This document shows positions 24,086 through 35,865 of a DNA stretch of 64,000 nucleotides, piece by piece. This stretch comes from Chelonoidis abingdonii. Its lineage: Eukaryota > Chordata > Testudines > Testudinidae. Made by a program: the position numbers and the translations under genes. Location of the stretch: NCBI RefSeq assembly GCF_003597395.2, contig NC_133770.1, positions 78,658,770-78,722,769 of the forward strand, given 5' to 3'. The notes beneath the pieces were generated by a model. It was not told the DNA's origin and did no database searches. It was given only the letters and a program-made list of their open reading frames with translations. The number at the start of each line of letters is the position of its first letter. The first letter of the stretch is position 1.

Positions 24086-27000
24086 GACATGCAAAGAGCA
24101 GCCCAGAATAGACAGTGGTGGTGGAGCTTTGTTTGTGCCTTACTTGATGTGCGGGAAGGATTCAGATTCAGAATGAAACCTACTTGATTTGATGCATGGA
24201 AAAATGGTTTTGTTAGGCAGGTTGTTCTCAATCACAGGGACAATACTCTGTTTATACCCACTTTGGGCTCCACCATTGAAATAGTTCTGCTCGCGTACAT
24301 TCCTCCTTGTTGTGTGTTCTGTTTAGTGATGATATAGCTGAATAACAGGTACAGGCTAGAAAATGTGAAAAACCCTCAGCTGGTGTGTGTATCGCCCATT
24401 GAAATCAAGTTTTACCATTGACGTCAGTGGGAGCAGAGTTGGGCATGTGCTGAGTGCTTCTGTAAATCCCACCTATTAGTTTATGTACGGGCACCAACTG
24501 GACTAAGCACTAAATCTTATTATTTTTTTTCTAAATACACAGGGGTGCTGGAACTAGGGGTGCTGGGGATGCAGCAGCATCCTTTAGTTGAAATGGTTTC
24601 CATCATATACAGGATTTGCAATTTTGTTCAATGGCTTTCACTCCCACTATAAAAACTGTTCCAACACCAGTGAAATACACCAAGTGCTGCCTTACTTAGT
24701 AAGTGCAATTGACATTAGTACTTGTCCCCTAGCATTTAAGGTGATATTTGTTTTTTCATCTAAATTCGTACTAACATCTTTCAAACTGCATTTCTAGATA
24801 GTTTTTCATCTCTGGGCTTTTTCAAGTTTTGTTCCATTCTGCAATGATGTGATCTCATCAAAATCTCATGCCATCACGGCCCAGCATTTTCTGACATGCA
24901 CCAATTTCTCACAAGAAAAACACACAAAGGACACCCCAGCGGCTGGACGAGCATTATTTTTAGCACCAGATGACTGCTCAGCTACCATGTTGTCTTGTAT
25001 GTGGGCTGTGCAGCAGGCTCTGCTAGCTTCAAAGGCCAGATGCTGTTGTACTTAAGCCTGCACAATCCTGTGATGATTGTCTAAACTCTTCTAGAATAAT
25101 TAAATCCATCAGTTCTTCTGCTCTCCCAGCTGCAGACTTGAATCACCAAGTTGGCCAGAGGTTTGGGTGAAGATGTTCAGTTATACCCCAGAAGAAAAAG
25201 AGTTCCCACTGCAACTGCTGATTGTATTTCTCCTCTAGCTTGGTCTGAGTTGAAGGGGGCATTCTGGGAATAAATAACTCCCTTCCGCTCAGTTGGCGGA
25301 AGAGGGGCTGCGTCATCCTCCACCACTGACCTGGTCAGGCATACTACTTCCTCTTGTTCACCTCTTCGTTCATCCTGGGGGGAGGGGCTTAAAGGCACAG
25401 TGACCCCATCCCTACCAGTCTCCCAGGCAAGACCCATTCCTGCAGTTAAAGGAGGCAACTTGCCTTTGCTTTTCAGCTGGACAGGGTCCCACTGGTTAAT
25501 GTGCGATGAAATTATTGTTATTAGCCTTTGTTTAATTCAGTGAGATTTCGGTCCAGGTGAGTATTCATAACTGAACTAACTAATGGATTTTTCAAGGCTT
25601 TATGAAGAAATGAATGAGTTGTCTTATTAAACTCCAATTATATTTCACGTTTTGCATTCCCTACAGCCAGCAACAGTCCAAGCCTGTTCCCATTACAGTG
25701 AGTGGCAAAATTCTCATTCATTACAAAGGGAACATTTTTGGAGTGTTCATGTTTGGCAAGATTTGCTTTTTATAAATCCTGCAGAGTCTCATATTGTAAA
25801 CTCTTCATGGCAGAAAGCAAGGTCTTTTATTTGTTCTCTGAATAACTCTGGCACATTAATGGTTCTGCATTAAATAATAAGAATAATTACTCATAGTCAT
25901 AATACACATCACAGGGTCCCTAAGAAATCAGTTACTGAACTTATTGAGCCCCTTAGCAATTGTTTCCGATTTGACATGGCAGAAAACTGCTGGGGGAGAG
26001 GAGAGCAAATGTGTTCATCTTTTTAAAATGGGGAAGGAAGCATTTTTGGCTATAGATGGTCAGAAAAGGGGGGGGGGGATATTTTATGTCTATTTTGTTG
26101 AAAATCCTTGACGTTTTTCAGCCAGCTTTATAGTCAGTCAGAATACTGGACACATTTTTCATTTAAAAATATCACAAAAAATTGTCAAAAAATTTCAAAA
26201 TCTGACATGTTTCAATCTGCTCTATTTCTGCCAGTGGCCATATTATCCCATAAGCCTTCCTTCAGCCCTCATTGGGAAAAAAAAGAAGAAGAAATATTAG
26301 GAGGAAAGAAACCTAATGGTGGTGGAACAATGAGCAATAAATTTAATTCTACTCCCACTGATGTCAATGGTTTTTGCCTTTGATTTCAATGGGAGCAGGA
26401 TAAGGCCACAAATGTAGACAGAATATGATGACAAGCAAAGGAGGACAAAGGGAAGGCCGGTGTAACACAAATGAAATGTTATGGTAGTTTGATTTTTGTT
26501 TGGTTTATATCTTGGTGCCTCTGAATTGTGGCTTGTTTTTTCAATAGATTTGGTTTCCTGGTTATAAAATTAATTATGGGCCAAATCCTGAGATACTTTA
26601 GTTTTTTCTCAGTTGTTATTGAGTCAAACACCCATCAAAGTCAATGGGGATTTTATCTGAACAAGGATGGCATAATAGTTTAGCTACATAATCTTTCTTC
26701 CTTGTCCCACTCTGTCTCACTGAACTCAGGTGATGGGTGTCATGGAAGAAGGGAGATTCTTGACAGACCTGAAAGATGGAGAGGAGGAGCTATTGGGTTC
26801 TGGTGAATAGGAAAAAAGGGAACCAAGGTAGTAAGAAACAGGAGGACAAGAGCAGGTGGCACGGTTAGATTGACTTGCCACAGGGAGTTAGTGAACTGGC
26901 TGAAATGGAAAGATAAATGGCTCAATTTCTGGTAGTTGCACTATAGACAGATTGCTTAATGCACAAGTAGCTGTGCTTGCTCATTTGTACCCTATCTATG

Positions 27001-28300
27001 CAGGCTTTTCAAAGTATTTCCTTCCATACTTTTTGTTGGTGGTTGTACCAACAAGGTCTTCAGATTGGTCATTGATTTTTTTTTTAAATATTGTTGCTTT
27101 TGTTCAAGGACATTTGAAAAACTTTTCAGAAGCTTGGCCTTTTTGGAAACATCCTTGGTTATCTTATGCATGTCATTGATTGTATTATTTCACCTCCCCC
27201 CCCCGACCCCACGCAGACACTGTGTATGAAACATTTCAAGTCAATGCGAAAAGAATAGCGTCTATTTGCACTCTAATATTTTTTCTCACTGAAAATTATG
27301 ATAATTTTTATTCCCACCACACTCCTTGGCTATTATTAACTCATATCTGCCCTTATATCTTCCCTGCTATCCTTAAATTACCCTGAAACTGCTTCTGGTC
27401 TCATTTACACCAGTTTACCTGAGTCTAACGCCACTGCATATAATAGTTACTCCTGATTTACCTGATTTGTTTAACTGAGTGCAAAATTAAGCCCTCTATG
27501 TATTCCTGGTTGGCTGGCTCCTCACTGTCCCCAGTCCAGTCTGAGGTGGGCATACACCTTTGGATATTTGGGTATTCTTTCATGAACTCATATGACTTGC
27601 TTTCTCTCCCCCTCTCCCGCTCCAGAAAATGAAAGGACGTTTTCACAAGAAAACCCATAGTTTTTACTTCAGAAATGACAACTATCTTTCTCTGCATGTA
27701 TGGCAAATCTCCATCTAGAGTAACTATGAAAAAAAATATTAATTATTGCCCCCAGTTTCCAACCCAAAAACTACATCACAGGTGGAAATGGAAAGGTTTC
27801 ATGCCATACCAGACTGACAAATCACCACAAAAATATCCAGGCTTGCATGAAAATACTCATTGAATGTCAATGAATCATTCTCAGAGCAATACTAATAATG
27901 ACAATGTCTGATATTCCTAGCAAATCTGACTGATTTCAAACCTCCTAGAGGAGGTAGAGTCCAGACTGGAACTATTAGAAATGCAGCAAAGTCTTTACAT
28001 TTTTCCCTAAGTCACTTTAGCCTTTCCTGAGTTTCAAAACTCCACAAGGGTTGTTGGTCAACCTCTAATAGTTTAACAGTGTGGTGAGTAAAGGTGAGTA
28101 ATGGTGATGTGGTTAGGTGTTTTAAGGCAGGCTGGAACTGATTGTTTGACACCATGTGCTGCTTGTGTAAATCACATGGATCAACGTCCTCTTCTCTTTG
28201 TGCTATATTTATTGCTTCTCTTCTGTTTTATTTTAAAGTTACTTTTAAGTCAATTTAAAATGCACTGGCATTTTTTAATGTATCAGAAGAGCGATTATTC
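24086..28300. other. Intergenic; scattered MITE and L2-like fragments only
   Basis: I see palindromic 'ccattgaaatcaa...cattgacgtcagtggg' fragments near 24397-24435, 'actgatgtcaatgg...gatttcaatgggagcagg' near 26358-26399, and 'gggccaaatcctgag...aaagtcaatggggatttt' near 26578-26654. An L2/MIR-type 3' end is present near 25780-25883 ('gtaaactcttcatggcagaa', then 'aataataagaataatt'). There is a G-run near 26068 and a C-run near 27197. No gene is supported. Confidence 0.45.
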
Positions 28301-28308
28301 ACTTCTTT

Positions 28309-28323
28309 CCACCAGATGGCACC
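28309..28323 (+). promoter_or_regulatory. Strong CTCF-like motif
   Basis: CCACCAGATGGCACC fits the vertebrate CTCF core CCASYAGRKGGCRSY at all fifteen positions. CTCF is a zinc-finger protein that anchors chromatin loops and blocks enhancers. The site stands outside recognised repeats, between RBMS3 and the downstream desert. Occupancy is not shown by sequence alone. Confidence 0.5.
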
Positions 28324-28533
28324 ACGGACTGCAATCCATGCACAGCATATATATGTGTGTGTATATATTGGTACCTATCTATAGCTACAGCTATATATGT
28401 GCCTACAGGCTTTAAGGCTTAATAAATCTGTACTTATTACTCAGTAAAAGTGCTAAATTATAAGCTCTGTTGGTATGTATCTTGGACACCAACCTTTTTC
28501 TGTCTCACATTCCACAAGGGAGAGAAAGGAGAG

Positions 28534-29095
28534 CAGGGCCGCCCAGAGGAGGGGGCAAGTGGGGCAATTTGCCCCAGGCCCCTGGCTCCGCAGAGGCCTC
28601 CAAGAGAACGGGCGAGTCTCCCGCCCCAGCCCGACCCCGCCTCCGTCCCTCACCCGGAGCCTCAGCGGATCCAGCAGCGTCCCTGAACAGCAGGGCACTC
28701 CGGCTCCTGAGCTCCCAGCCCTGCCCCCTTACCACATGGCTCTGAGCGGGGCGGAGCTCGGGAACCCCACAGGAGCCACGCTGCACTGCTGTTCAGGGAC
28801 ACTGCTGGATATGACGCACTGAGGCTCCGGGTGAGCGGGGCGCCGGGGCCGGGGTGTTGGCTAAGGGGCAGGAAGTCTCAGGGACAGTCAGGGCACAGGG
28901 AGGGGGCAGAGTTGGGGGGGCGGTCAGGGGACAGGGATCAGGGGTGGGGTCCCGGGGTGGTGCTGGTGGTGGTGGGTCTCTGGGGATGGTGAGGGGGCAA
29001 GGAACAGAATGAGTCAGGTATTCTAAGGGGGGCGGGCAGTTGGGGGGCAGGAAGTAGGGGGTTCAGATAGTGGGCAGGGCAGGCTGTTGGGGCAC
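28534..29095 (+). mobile_element. GC-rich non-autonomous DNA element with large internal palindrome
   Basis: The left end CAGGGCCGCCCAGAGG and 'caagtggggcaatttgcccc' are shared with the short elements at 30547-30694 and 31895-32072, so this is one family. The interior holds an imperfect inverted repeat (28649-28690 against 28789-28835) and, from about 28850, a G-rich degenerate tandem stretch ('gggacagggatcaggggtgg' type). The right terminus is unclear. Overlapping frames on both strands are by-products of the GC-rich sequence. Confidence 0.6.
28649..28835. repeat. Imperfect 187-base palindrome
   Basis: The left arm starts CTCACCCGGAGCCTCAG and ends GTCCCTGAACAG. The right arm starts CTGTTCAGGGAC and ends CTGAGGCTCCGGGTGAG. 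The two are near-exact reverse complements with a small internal mismatch zone. Weaker pairing continues inward ('ggctcctgagctcc' with 'ggagctcgggaa...caggagcc'). Confidence 0.8.
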
Positions 29096-29387
29096 AGCCT
29101 CCCCACCAGAAGCTCATTCAGCAGTTTGAGGCTTGCAGAAGGAGCCAGAGCTGTTACTTTCCGTTAGGGCTACCATCGTTTCGCTTCTCAAATGCCAAAT
29201 TATAGTCTCATATTTAATTTCAGTGCCATAAGGGAGATATGTCAGAAGAGTAGCTTCATTTAAAATTAGCCACTGGGGAGGGACACATGAGAAGAGCAAT
29301 AGCCTACACCACCTACCTCCTCCTGGCCTACCAGGGAGACACCACCCTCCCCTCCCCTGCATTCCCTGAGGCTTCAGAGGGGTTAGT

Positions 29388-29598
29388 CAGTGGCTCTCAC
29401 TTTTTTGTCCTGATGACTTCCTTCTCACATAGCAAACTTCTGAGTGCGACCCCCCCATATATTGAAAACACTTTTTTATATATTAACACTATATGAAATG
29501 CTGGAGGCAAAGCGGGTTGAGGTGGAGGCTGACAGCTCGCGACCCCAGTAATAACCTTGTACCCCCTGAGGGTTCCTGACCCCAGTTTGAGACCCCTG
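29388..29598 (+). mobile_element. Short hAT MITE
   Basis: The left end is CAGTGGCTCTCACTTTTTTG and the right end is cagtttgagacccct(g), which are inverted repeats. The flanks are gggttagt and gggttaat, an 8-base duplication with one mismatch if one terminal base is shared. The interior ('gagtgcgacccccc', 'gaaaacacttttttatatat', 'ggaggctgacagctcgcga') matches the reverse complement of the copy at 35866-36072. Confidence 0.8.
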
Positions 29599-29814
29599 GG
29601 TTAATTTAATTTTAACACCACTGTGTCCATGTCACAACCACACCAGCAAGTGCTATTTTGAGCATGTCAGTTTTCACAGCATAGGCTCATCCCAGATTCT
29701 GGAACAAGCTCAAATGCTCAGTTCGTGGAGTAGTACATAAGCTATACTAAAAACAAACCCACAGAAACCGTCGCCAGTTTGTGAGGGACCCCGTGGAGCC
29801 ACTCTCTAGGAAAC

Positions 29815-30047
29815 AGATAAATGCATGGTGGTTAAGTCCATTAATGGCTATTAGCCAGGATGGGTAACGAATGGTGTCCCTAGCCTCTGTTTGTCGGAGG
29901 GTGGAGGTGGATGACGGGAGAGATCACTTGATCATTACATGTTAGGTTCAGTCCCTCTGGGGCACTTGGCATTGGCCTTTGTCGGTAGAGAGGAAACTGG
30001 GCTGGGTGGACCTTTGGTTGGACCCAGTATGGCTGTTCTTACGTTCT
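29815..30047 (+). mobile_element. CR1 LINE 3' end
   Basis: 'taaatgcatggtggttaag', 'tccattaatggctattagcc', 'aatggtgtccctagcctctg', 'gtggacctttggttgg' and 'tggctgttcttacgttct' align with the CR1 ends at 22357 and 43095. Only about 230 bases of 3' sequence are present. Confidence 0.85.
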
Positions 30048-30546
30048 AACCGAAGTGAACCCGAAGTTATGGAGACAGATATGAGTCAAAAAAGCCAGCA
30101 GAGTATCAGAAACCTGGAAAAAAATCTCTGACTGGATGGGTTCAGGCGTTTGGTCACAAGCTGAGGTGGTTCAAAAGTTTTAGATTTTTTGAGCAGAATT
30201 TTTTAGTATTTCTTTAAACAATCAAACACAGCAAGCAGCAAATATTTGGCCACACACTTCTGAAACCCCGAACCATATTCAGGTTTTGGCAGACTAATTT
30301 AAGCTTTTCAATTAAAAAAACCACAACAAATTTTGAAGGAAAGCAGACATTGTCCGTGATTTTTTCTGCTTTTTAAAAACCCCTAGTTTTCGATTCAAAA
30401 AAAGTTTTGATGGAAAATATTTGTCCAACCCTTTTAATGAGCTTTAGTGCCTTTTAGCACTAGCTGATGCTGAGAACCAGCCATACCTTGTAAAGAAGTT
30501 TTCTCAAAACTGGGTTTGTGCCGAGATGTGGAAGGTCTATTTTTCC

Positions 30547-30694
30547 CAGAGCTGCCCCTGGCGTGGAGTAAGTGGGGCAATTTCCCCGGGCCCCACAGGG
30601 GCCCTCACAAGAGTATAGTATTGCAATTTTTTTTATGGAAGGGGCCCCCAAAATTGCTTTGCATCAGGCCCCCTGAATCCTCTGGGTAGCCCTG
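30547..30694 (+). mobile_element. Short DNA element of the CAGGGCTGCCC family
   Basis: The ends CAGAGCTGCCCCTGG and ctgggtagccctg are inverted repeats. The interior 'aagtggggcaatttccccgg' and 'gggccccacaggggccctca' match the element at 28534. The flanks (atttttcc and gaggagag) do not form a duplication, so one end may be eroded. Confidence 0.65.
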
Positions 30695-31894
30695 GAGGAG
30701 AGACAGATCCCAGCCAACCAAAGCTTTTCACTGAAACCACACTAGGAAGTGGTGGCACTTCCCCATCTGAAACGCTGATAGAGCGCCCAAATTCAGTACT
30801 GATGGGTAAGAAATATGATTAAAGTGACAATCATTTTTTGGTGCGGTCTAGCCTTTAGTACAACCAATGGTAGCCAGATTTTCCTAACCTGCACAATCTG
30901 CTATGATGCCCACCCTAAATTCCGCATTGTCGCTGAAGGGTCATCTCTGGGAACTCAGCATACTTACAGTTGTAATTTTCTCCATGTTCCTCACTGCTAC
31001 GTGCCACCCTTCCATACATACAGAATGGCCTCCTGACCTGTCCCTTCTTTAGGAGCATAGGATGACCAAGGGATGATCTGTTTTGTTATCTGAATTTGAC
31101 TCCCCAACAACTTGATCATATTTCTTCAAAATTATCATAGATTTTTGAAAGAACTGAAAATGAACCACCTAATAAATACTGACCCTGAAAATTCCATTTT
31201 AAGCCCAACTACAGTTAGAAGCTGAAAACTAGAGTCTTGATTTTTTTGTCTGTAGCCTTTATTAAAAAAAAAAATCTCTGGACAAATATTGCCTATTGCT
31301 AGTTACCCTAATACCAAACAAACTATTCAACAGCTTCGTTTTTCTTGGTGGAAACTGATGAATGGCAACAATAAGAAACTCTTAGCAGCTGGCCATCTCT
31401 CTTGTTATGAGCAAACCAGAACTGATAATTTGCAATAATTTTCTCTTGTTTCCCAGTGTTTGATTCTCCACTCTCTTAGGAATTGCCTTAGAAACAAACC
31501 TCTACATTTTCTTGAGTGTTTGGTAAACTTATTCTGTAATTTATAAGGCTGTGCCTGCACTTACCATGTGAAATCATTTTAACACGTCAGAAGATAAAAT
31601 CTGAATATTCTAGCTGGAAAGTAGCCATCAGAAGCTCCACATCTCCGAGTAGACTAAACCCAATTAATTTATTTATTGGGAATAATTTGTCAGATCAATT
31701 TTGTTTTATGTTCATAAATCATTTTCAAACCTATCCTGTCTACTGATTTTTTCATTACTCTTAAGTTTTGTTCCCCAAATGCTGTATGAAATCATATTTT
31801 ACCTTGTGGATTGTTGTTATGCCTTCTTAAAGATAGAATCTAAAAGCCACAACCAGGTATGAGCCCTGTTGTGTCTAGGCTTAGTATAAACACA
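30695..31894. other. Intergenic; nothing recognised
   Basis: A+T-rich, with an A-run near 31264-31274. No gene or repeat ends are seen. Confidence 0.4.
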
Positions 31895-32072
31895 CAGGGC
31901 TGCCCAGAGGATTCAGGGGGCCTGGGGTCTTCAGTGGTGGGGGGCCCCTGTTTCGGCAGTAATTCAGTGAAGGACCCCACTCCAGTGGCCCCAAAAAACT
32001 CTCGTGAGGGTCCCTGCAGCACCCAGGGCCTGGAGCAAATTGCCCCACTTGCATGCTCCCCCTGCGGCCCTG
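31895..32072 (-). mobile_element. Short DNA element of the CAGGGCTGCCC family with 8-base flanks
   Basis: The ends CAGGGCTGCCCAGAGG and ctgcggccctg are inverted repeats. The flanks taaacaca (31887-31894) and cagacaca (32073-32080) agree at six of eight positions, compatible with an old hAT-type duplication. The interior carries 'gcaaattgccccacttgc', the antisense of the segment at 28534, so this copy is reversed relative to that one. Confidence 0.7.
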
Positions 32073-34168
32073 CAGACACATAGTGAAAGATAGTCCCTGT
32101 GCCAAAGTGTTGACTACCTAAACAAAAGATAAAACAGATTGGACAAGCAAGCAGGTCAGAGTGAGAGGGTAGAGGAAACAGGGTAACAAATTAATAGGCT
32201 GTCATGTTGTGGCTTAATGTCAATAGTAATACTAATTTAATAGGGTTGTTCATTAATGGTTCATTTTGACTATGTGCCATTTAATTGTTTGTGGTTTGTT
32301 ACTGGTTACCTGAATCATGTGGCATTGTTCACGTTCCTTATTTGATTAACTGGAACTTTTTACACAAAGAAATGCCAAATAGCAGATGAGGAATATCCCA
32401 TAACATAGGTTCAGTAAAGAATTTTCAAAGTAAGAAGCATTCGTCCTAAAATTCATGAAGCTTTTGTGATTTGTGAATATTTTCATGACTACGTGGGGGG
32501 GTCACATGAATATTTATGATGACTGAATAATATTAGTCCTGGAGATAAATGCGGAGCAAAGAATTCACATGTTTATTTGTGCAAATACTGCAGTGTCACT
32601 TTTTATTTGTTAGAATTAGCATTATTTATGTGTTGCTAATGCCTGAAAGCCTTAATCAAGCTCTGTGACAGGTAACATACAAAAATAGGGTAGACAATGC
32701 CTGCTCCAAAGAGCTTACAATCTAAGGTCCCAATCCCGTAATTGTTTGTGTGTATGGATGCACTACTGCATCTACAAATAATTAGAGAATCAGGGCCTAA
32801 TTAGTTATGGCAGATAGAAAATAATAGATATACGACACTACTCAGGTGAAATGTTATAAGTGCAAAATTTGTTGCATGCTGGAGTTCTGGTGCTGACCCC
32901 AGGGCATAGTGGGGCTTTGTGGTGCTCTGCTGAGGCCATGTCTGGATTTGGAGGCAGAGAATTATTTGACAAGTTTCTGGATAGACGCAACCTAAATTGT
33001 AGGCAGGATGGGATTTACCCACTCCATAAACTGCAACATGTGGATGGTGCAAAACACACTGTATTTGGGAATAATCTGATAATCAAATGACTGCAAAAGC
33101 TATGATTTTATTTTGGGAGCAATGTGTATGTAGCCCTTTGCTCAGTACAAGGAGTGCAGTATTGTGTTTTCTAATTATTTTTTTCATAAATGAATGTTGT
33201 TGAAAAATACATTTTAAGGCCTCATTCTTGTATTCATGGTGACTGTTTCTCTCTTCCTGCTCCACATAAATGCAATGGTTTGTAGGCTTGATTGTATTTA
33301 ATTTGCACTTTTTGGCTTAATTTGATGAGCTGTAAGTGCTCTTAGAGACTACTGCAAGCTTTCAGTAACCTAAAGTGGTTGTGAAGTACGTAAGTCCTGT
33401 TGCTGCTTTATGTAGCTGATTAAGATAGAAATAATGTATTACGAAATTCCACTCAAACACCTTTACTGGATCACAGCTATCCAGCATAATTCACATGTAA
33501 AAATGTCATTTTCCCCTGATCTCACCAGCAAGTCCCATTGTTAGCTAGTGCTGGTGTGGTGATGCAGTTAAACCAGCAGATTTTCCTATTTGTTGTTTCT
33601 CACCATCCCCAATTTTTCATGTTTATGCAGAAAAATTTGGCATTAAAATCTGGAGGCAGTCTTTATAGTCTCCACTTACCTCTCTTGCATTTGCGGAGCA
33701 TTAGATTCCATCTAGCTAGTGTTCAAACTGTCTCATTTTTTCTATCGGTAAAACAGGAGTCATAAGCCTCCAAAAAGCCCTGAGAGGCAAGAAAGGATTA
33801 AGAGATCATGTTTGCAAAGCAGTTGGGTTAATGAGGTGTCCACATTTCAGAAGGGAGCTCACTCTTTGGAAGGTCCGGGGTGTGTTTACTTACTTTGAGG
33901 CCAGAACTCAGTTGCAGGTGCAGATCTAAGCAGCCATGTCTCTTGCAATCAGTGGATGTAAAGCATGTAGGCAAAGAAGTGACTGCTTAGACTTGCCACC
34001 ATCACTGGCAAGATGGTGGGTGCAAATGTTACCCTACAAACAGTGGGCACTGAGCTGAAAATAGTCCCCTGCAAGTACTGCATATACCCAGCCAATATGT
34101 TCCCAGCTTAAAGATTTCCTATCTCTCCCTCACACATATCCTGTCACATGGTCTTTACTAGTAGGATG
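32073..34168. other. Intergenic; one old L2/MIR-type fragment
   Basis: Near 32605-32730, 'gctctgtgacaggtaacata' and 'ccaaagagcttacaatctaa' form an antisense copy of the repeat listed at 2570. Otherwise this is unique-looking A+T-rich sequence without coding evidence. Confidence 0.45.
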
Positions 34169-34176
34169 CTCTAACC

Positions 34177-35115
34177 CAGTGTTTTTCAAACTGTGGGTCG
34201 CAACCCACTACTGGGTCGTCGCATGTAAGGCGGTTGCTCTGGTCAGCACTACTGACCGAGATGTTAAAAGTCCCATCGGTGGTGATGCCCAGCTAAGGCA
34301 GGCTAGAGCCTACCTTTTCTGACACCATGCTGTGCCTCATTAGCGGCCAGCAGTGGGTCTGACTACTAGATGGGGGTGCCACAGGGCTCCGTGTGTTATT
34401 TCTGTCTGAGCACTGGCTCCGCATTCCCACTGGTCGGTAACCAGCCAGTGGGAACTGAAGGGGCAGTGCCTGCGGGCGAGAGTCAGGCAGAGCCACTTGT
34501 GCACCTCCACCTAGGAGCCAGACCTGCCGCTGGCCGCTTCCAGAGCGCAGTGCAGTCTGCGATGCCAGGAAAGGTGGGAAGGCTGCCTCTGCACCCTGGC
34601 TGCGCTGCTGACCAGGAGCCATCAGAGGTTAGTCCGTGTCCCAACCCTGTGCCACAATCCCCTGTCCCAACTTTGAGCCCCCTCGAAACCTGGAACTCTT
34701 TCATGCACCTCAAACCCCTCATCTCTGGCCCCAACCCAGAGCTTGCACCCCCACCCCAGAGCCCTGATCCCCTCTTGCACCCCAACCCCCTGACCCAGCC
34801 CTGAGCCCCCCCCCCAAAACCTAGAACCCTTTTCTGCACCCAAAACCCCTCATCTCTGGCCCCACCCCAGAGCTTGCACCCCCAGCCCAGAGCCCTGATC
34901 CCCTCCCACATGCCAACCCCCTGCCCCAGCCCAGAGCCCCCCCATGCCCTGAACCCCTCATTCCCAGCCCACAGATCTCACCCCGGCACCCCAACCCTCT
35001 GCCCCGTCCCTGAGCCCTCCCACACCCCAAACCCCTTATCCCCAGCTCCGTTGAGTGGTGGGCATCAATAATTTTCTTCAACTACATCCTCAGGAAAAAA
35101 GTTTGAAAACCACTG
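34177..35115. mobile_element. Non-autonomous hAT element with exact target duplication
   Basis: The ends CAGTGTTTTTCAAACTGTGG and aaaaagtttgaaaaccactg are inverted repeats. The element is flanked on both sides by the identical 8-mer ctctaacc (34169-34176 and 35116-35123), so its boundaries are certain. The left part (34195-34620) is a GC-rich unique region. The right part (34650-35050) is a C-rich tandem array, related in reverse orientation to the array at 16590. Frames of 109-144 codons in it are array by-products. No transposase is present. Confidence 0.92.
34650..35050. repeat. C-rich minisatellite inside hAT element
   Basis: Units of about 60-80 bases ('aacccctcatctctggcccc', 'agagcttgcacccccacccc', 'agagccctgatcccctc') repeat with small changes. 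A near-copy pair begins at about 34681 and 34821. The complementary strand is G-rich. Confidence 0.8.
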
Positions 35116-35865
35116 CTCTAACCTAGTTTTATTATGAGGTTAAATGAAGTCCTAATGCTCCAGAATAGTGTTCCACAATTTCCCCTGCTGCTCTGAACTA
35201 ATGCTTCAGATCATGCCTCCCCTCAGTGTGTGAAATAAGCAGTCGCTTTCTGAGAGGAGACACACTGCCTTCTGAAGTTTCAGTTCAGCAGAACGGAGGA
35301 CAAACTGTCTGGCAACGCAGGAGTGTGATTCAAGGACTATAATACCAGTAAAAGAACAAAGGAAGGAGGGTGCAAGGAGGAGAGAGAGAATGATACAGGA
35401 AATAGGGATGGAGGGATACAGAGAGTGAGAAAGATAAAGGAGGGACTTGGGAGATGAATCAAGGGAGAAAGAGCAGGGAGTATAAATAGTCACTGTATAT
35501 TAATGTAGCACCCAAAAGCTGGCTGCTGTGCACAACAGATAAAATGAGCCTCACTGAAATTATAATTTAAGGGCCACATTCTGCCATGCTTAATCCTGTT
35601 GAGCTGCAGCTTGCACTCTAAGTAGTCCCATTGAAATCAGTGCCACATAGAGCCAGTCACATTGTTTTTGATGGAACAGTTTTCCTGTCCAAAAATACAG
35701 TTTAATGGAAACAGAAATGTTTTGTGGCTGTGTGTCAATTTTTTAATGGGAAAAAGTGAAAACATTTTATTCAGATAATATCATTTCATTTGATTTTATG
35801 TGGACATTTATGTTGTATGAAAAATATCAATTTTGATATTCTATTAATACTTGATGATATATGTG

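Noticed and set aside
28475..28822. GC-rich island with several frames, considered as a CpG-island promoter
   Set aside because: The G+C content is explained by a transposon family whose ends and boxes recur at 30547 and 31895. No transcription start or exon follows.
34370..34911. Overlapping 144- and 142-codon frames on both strands
   Set aside because: Both lie within the hAT element at 34177-35115 and depend on its C-rich array. Pro-rich and Gly-rich products are mirror images of composition.
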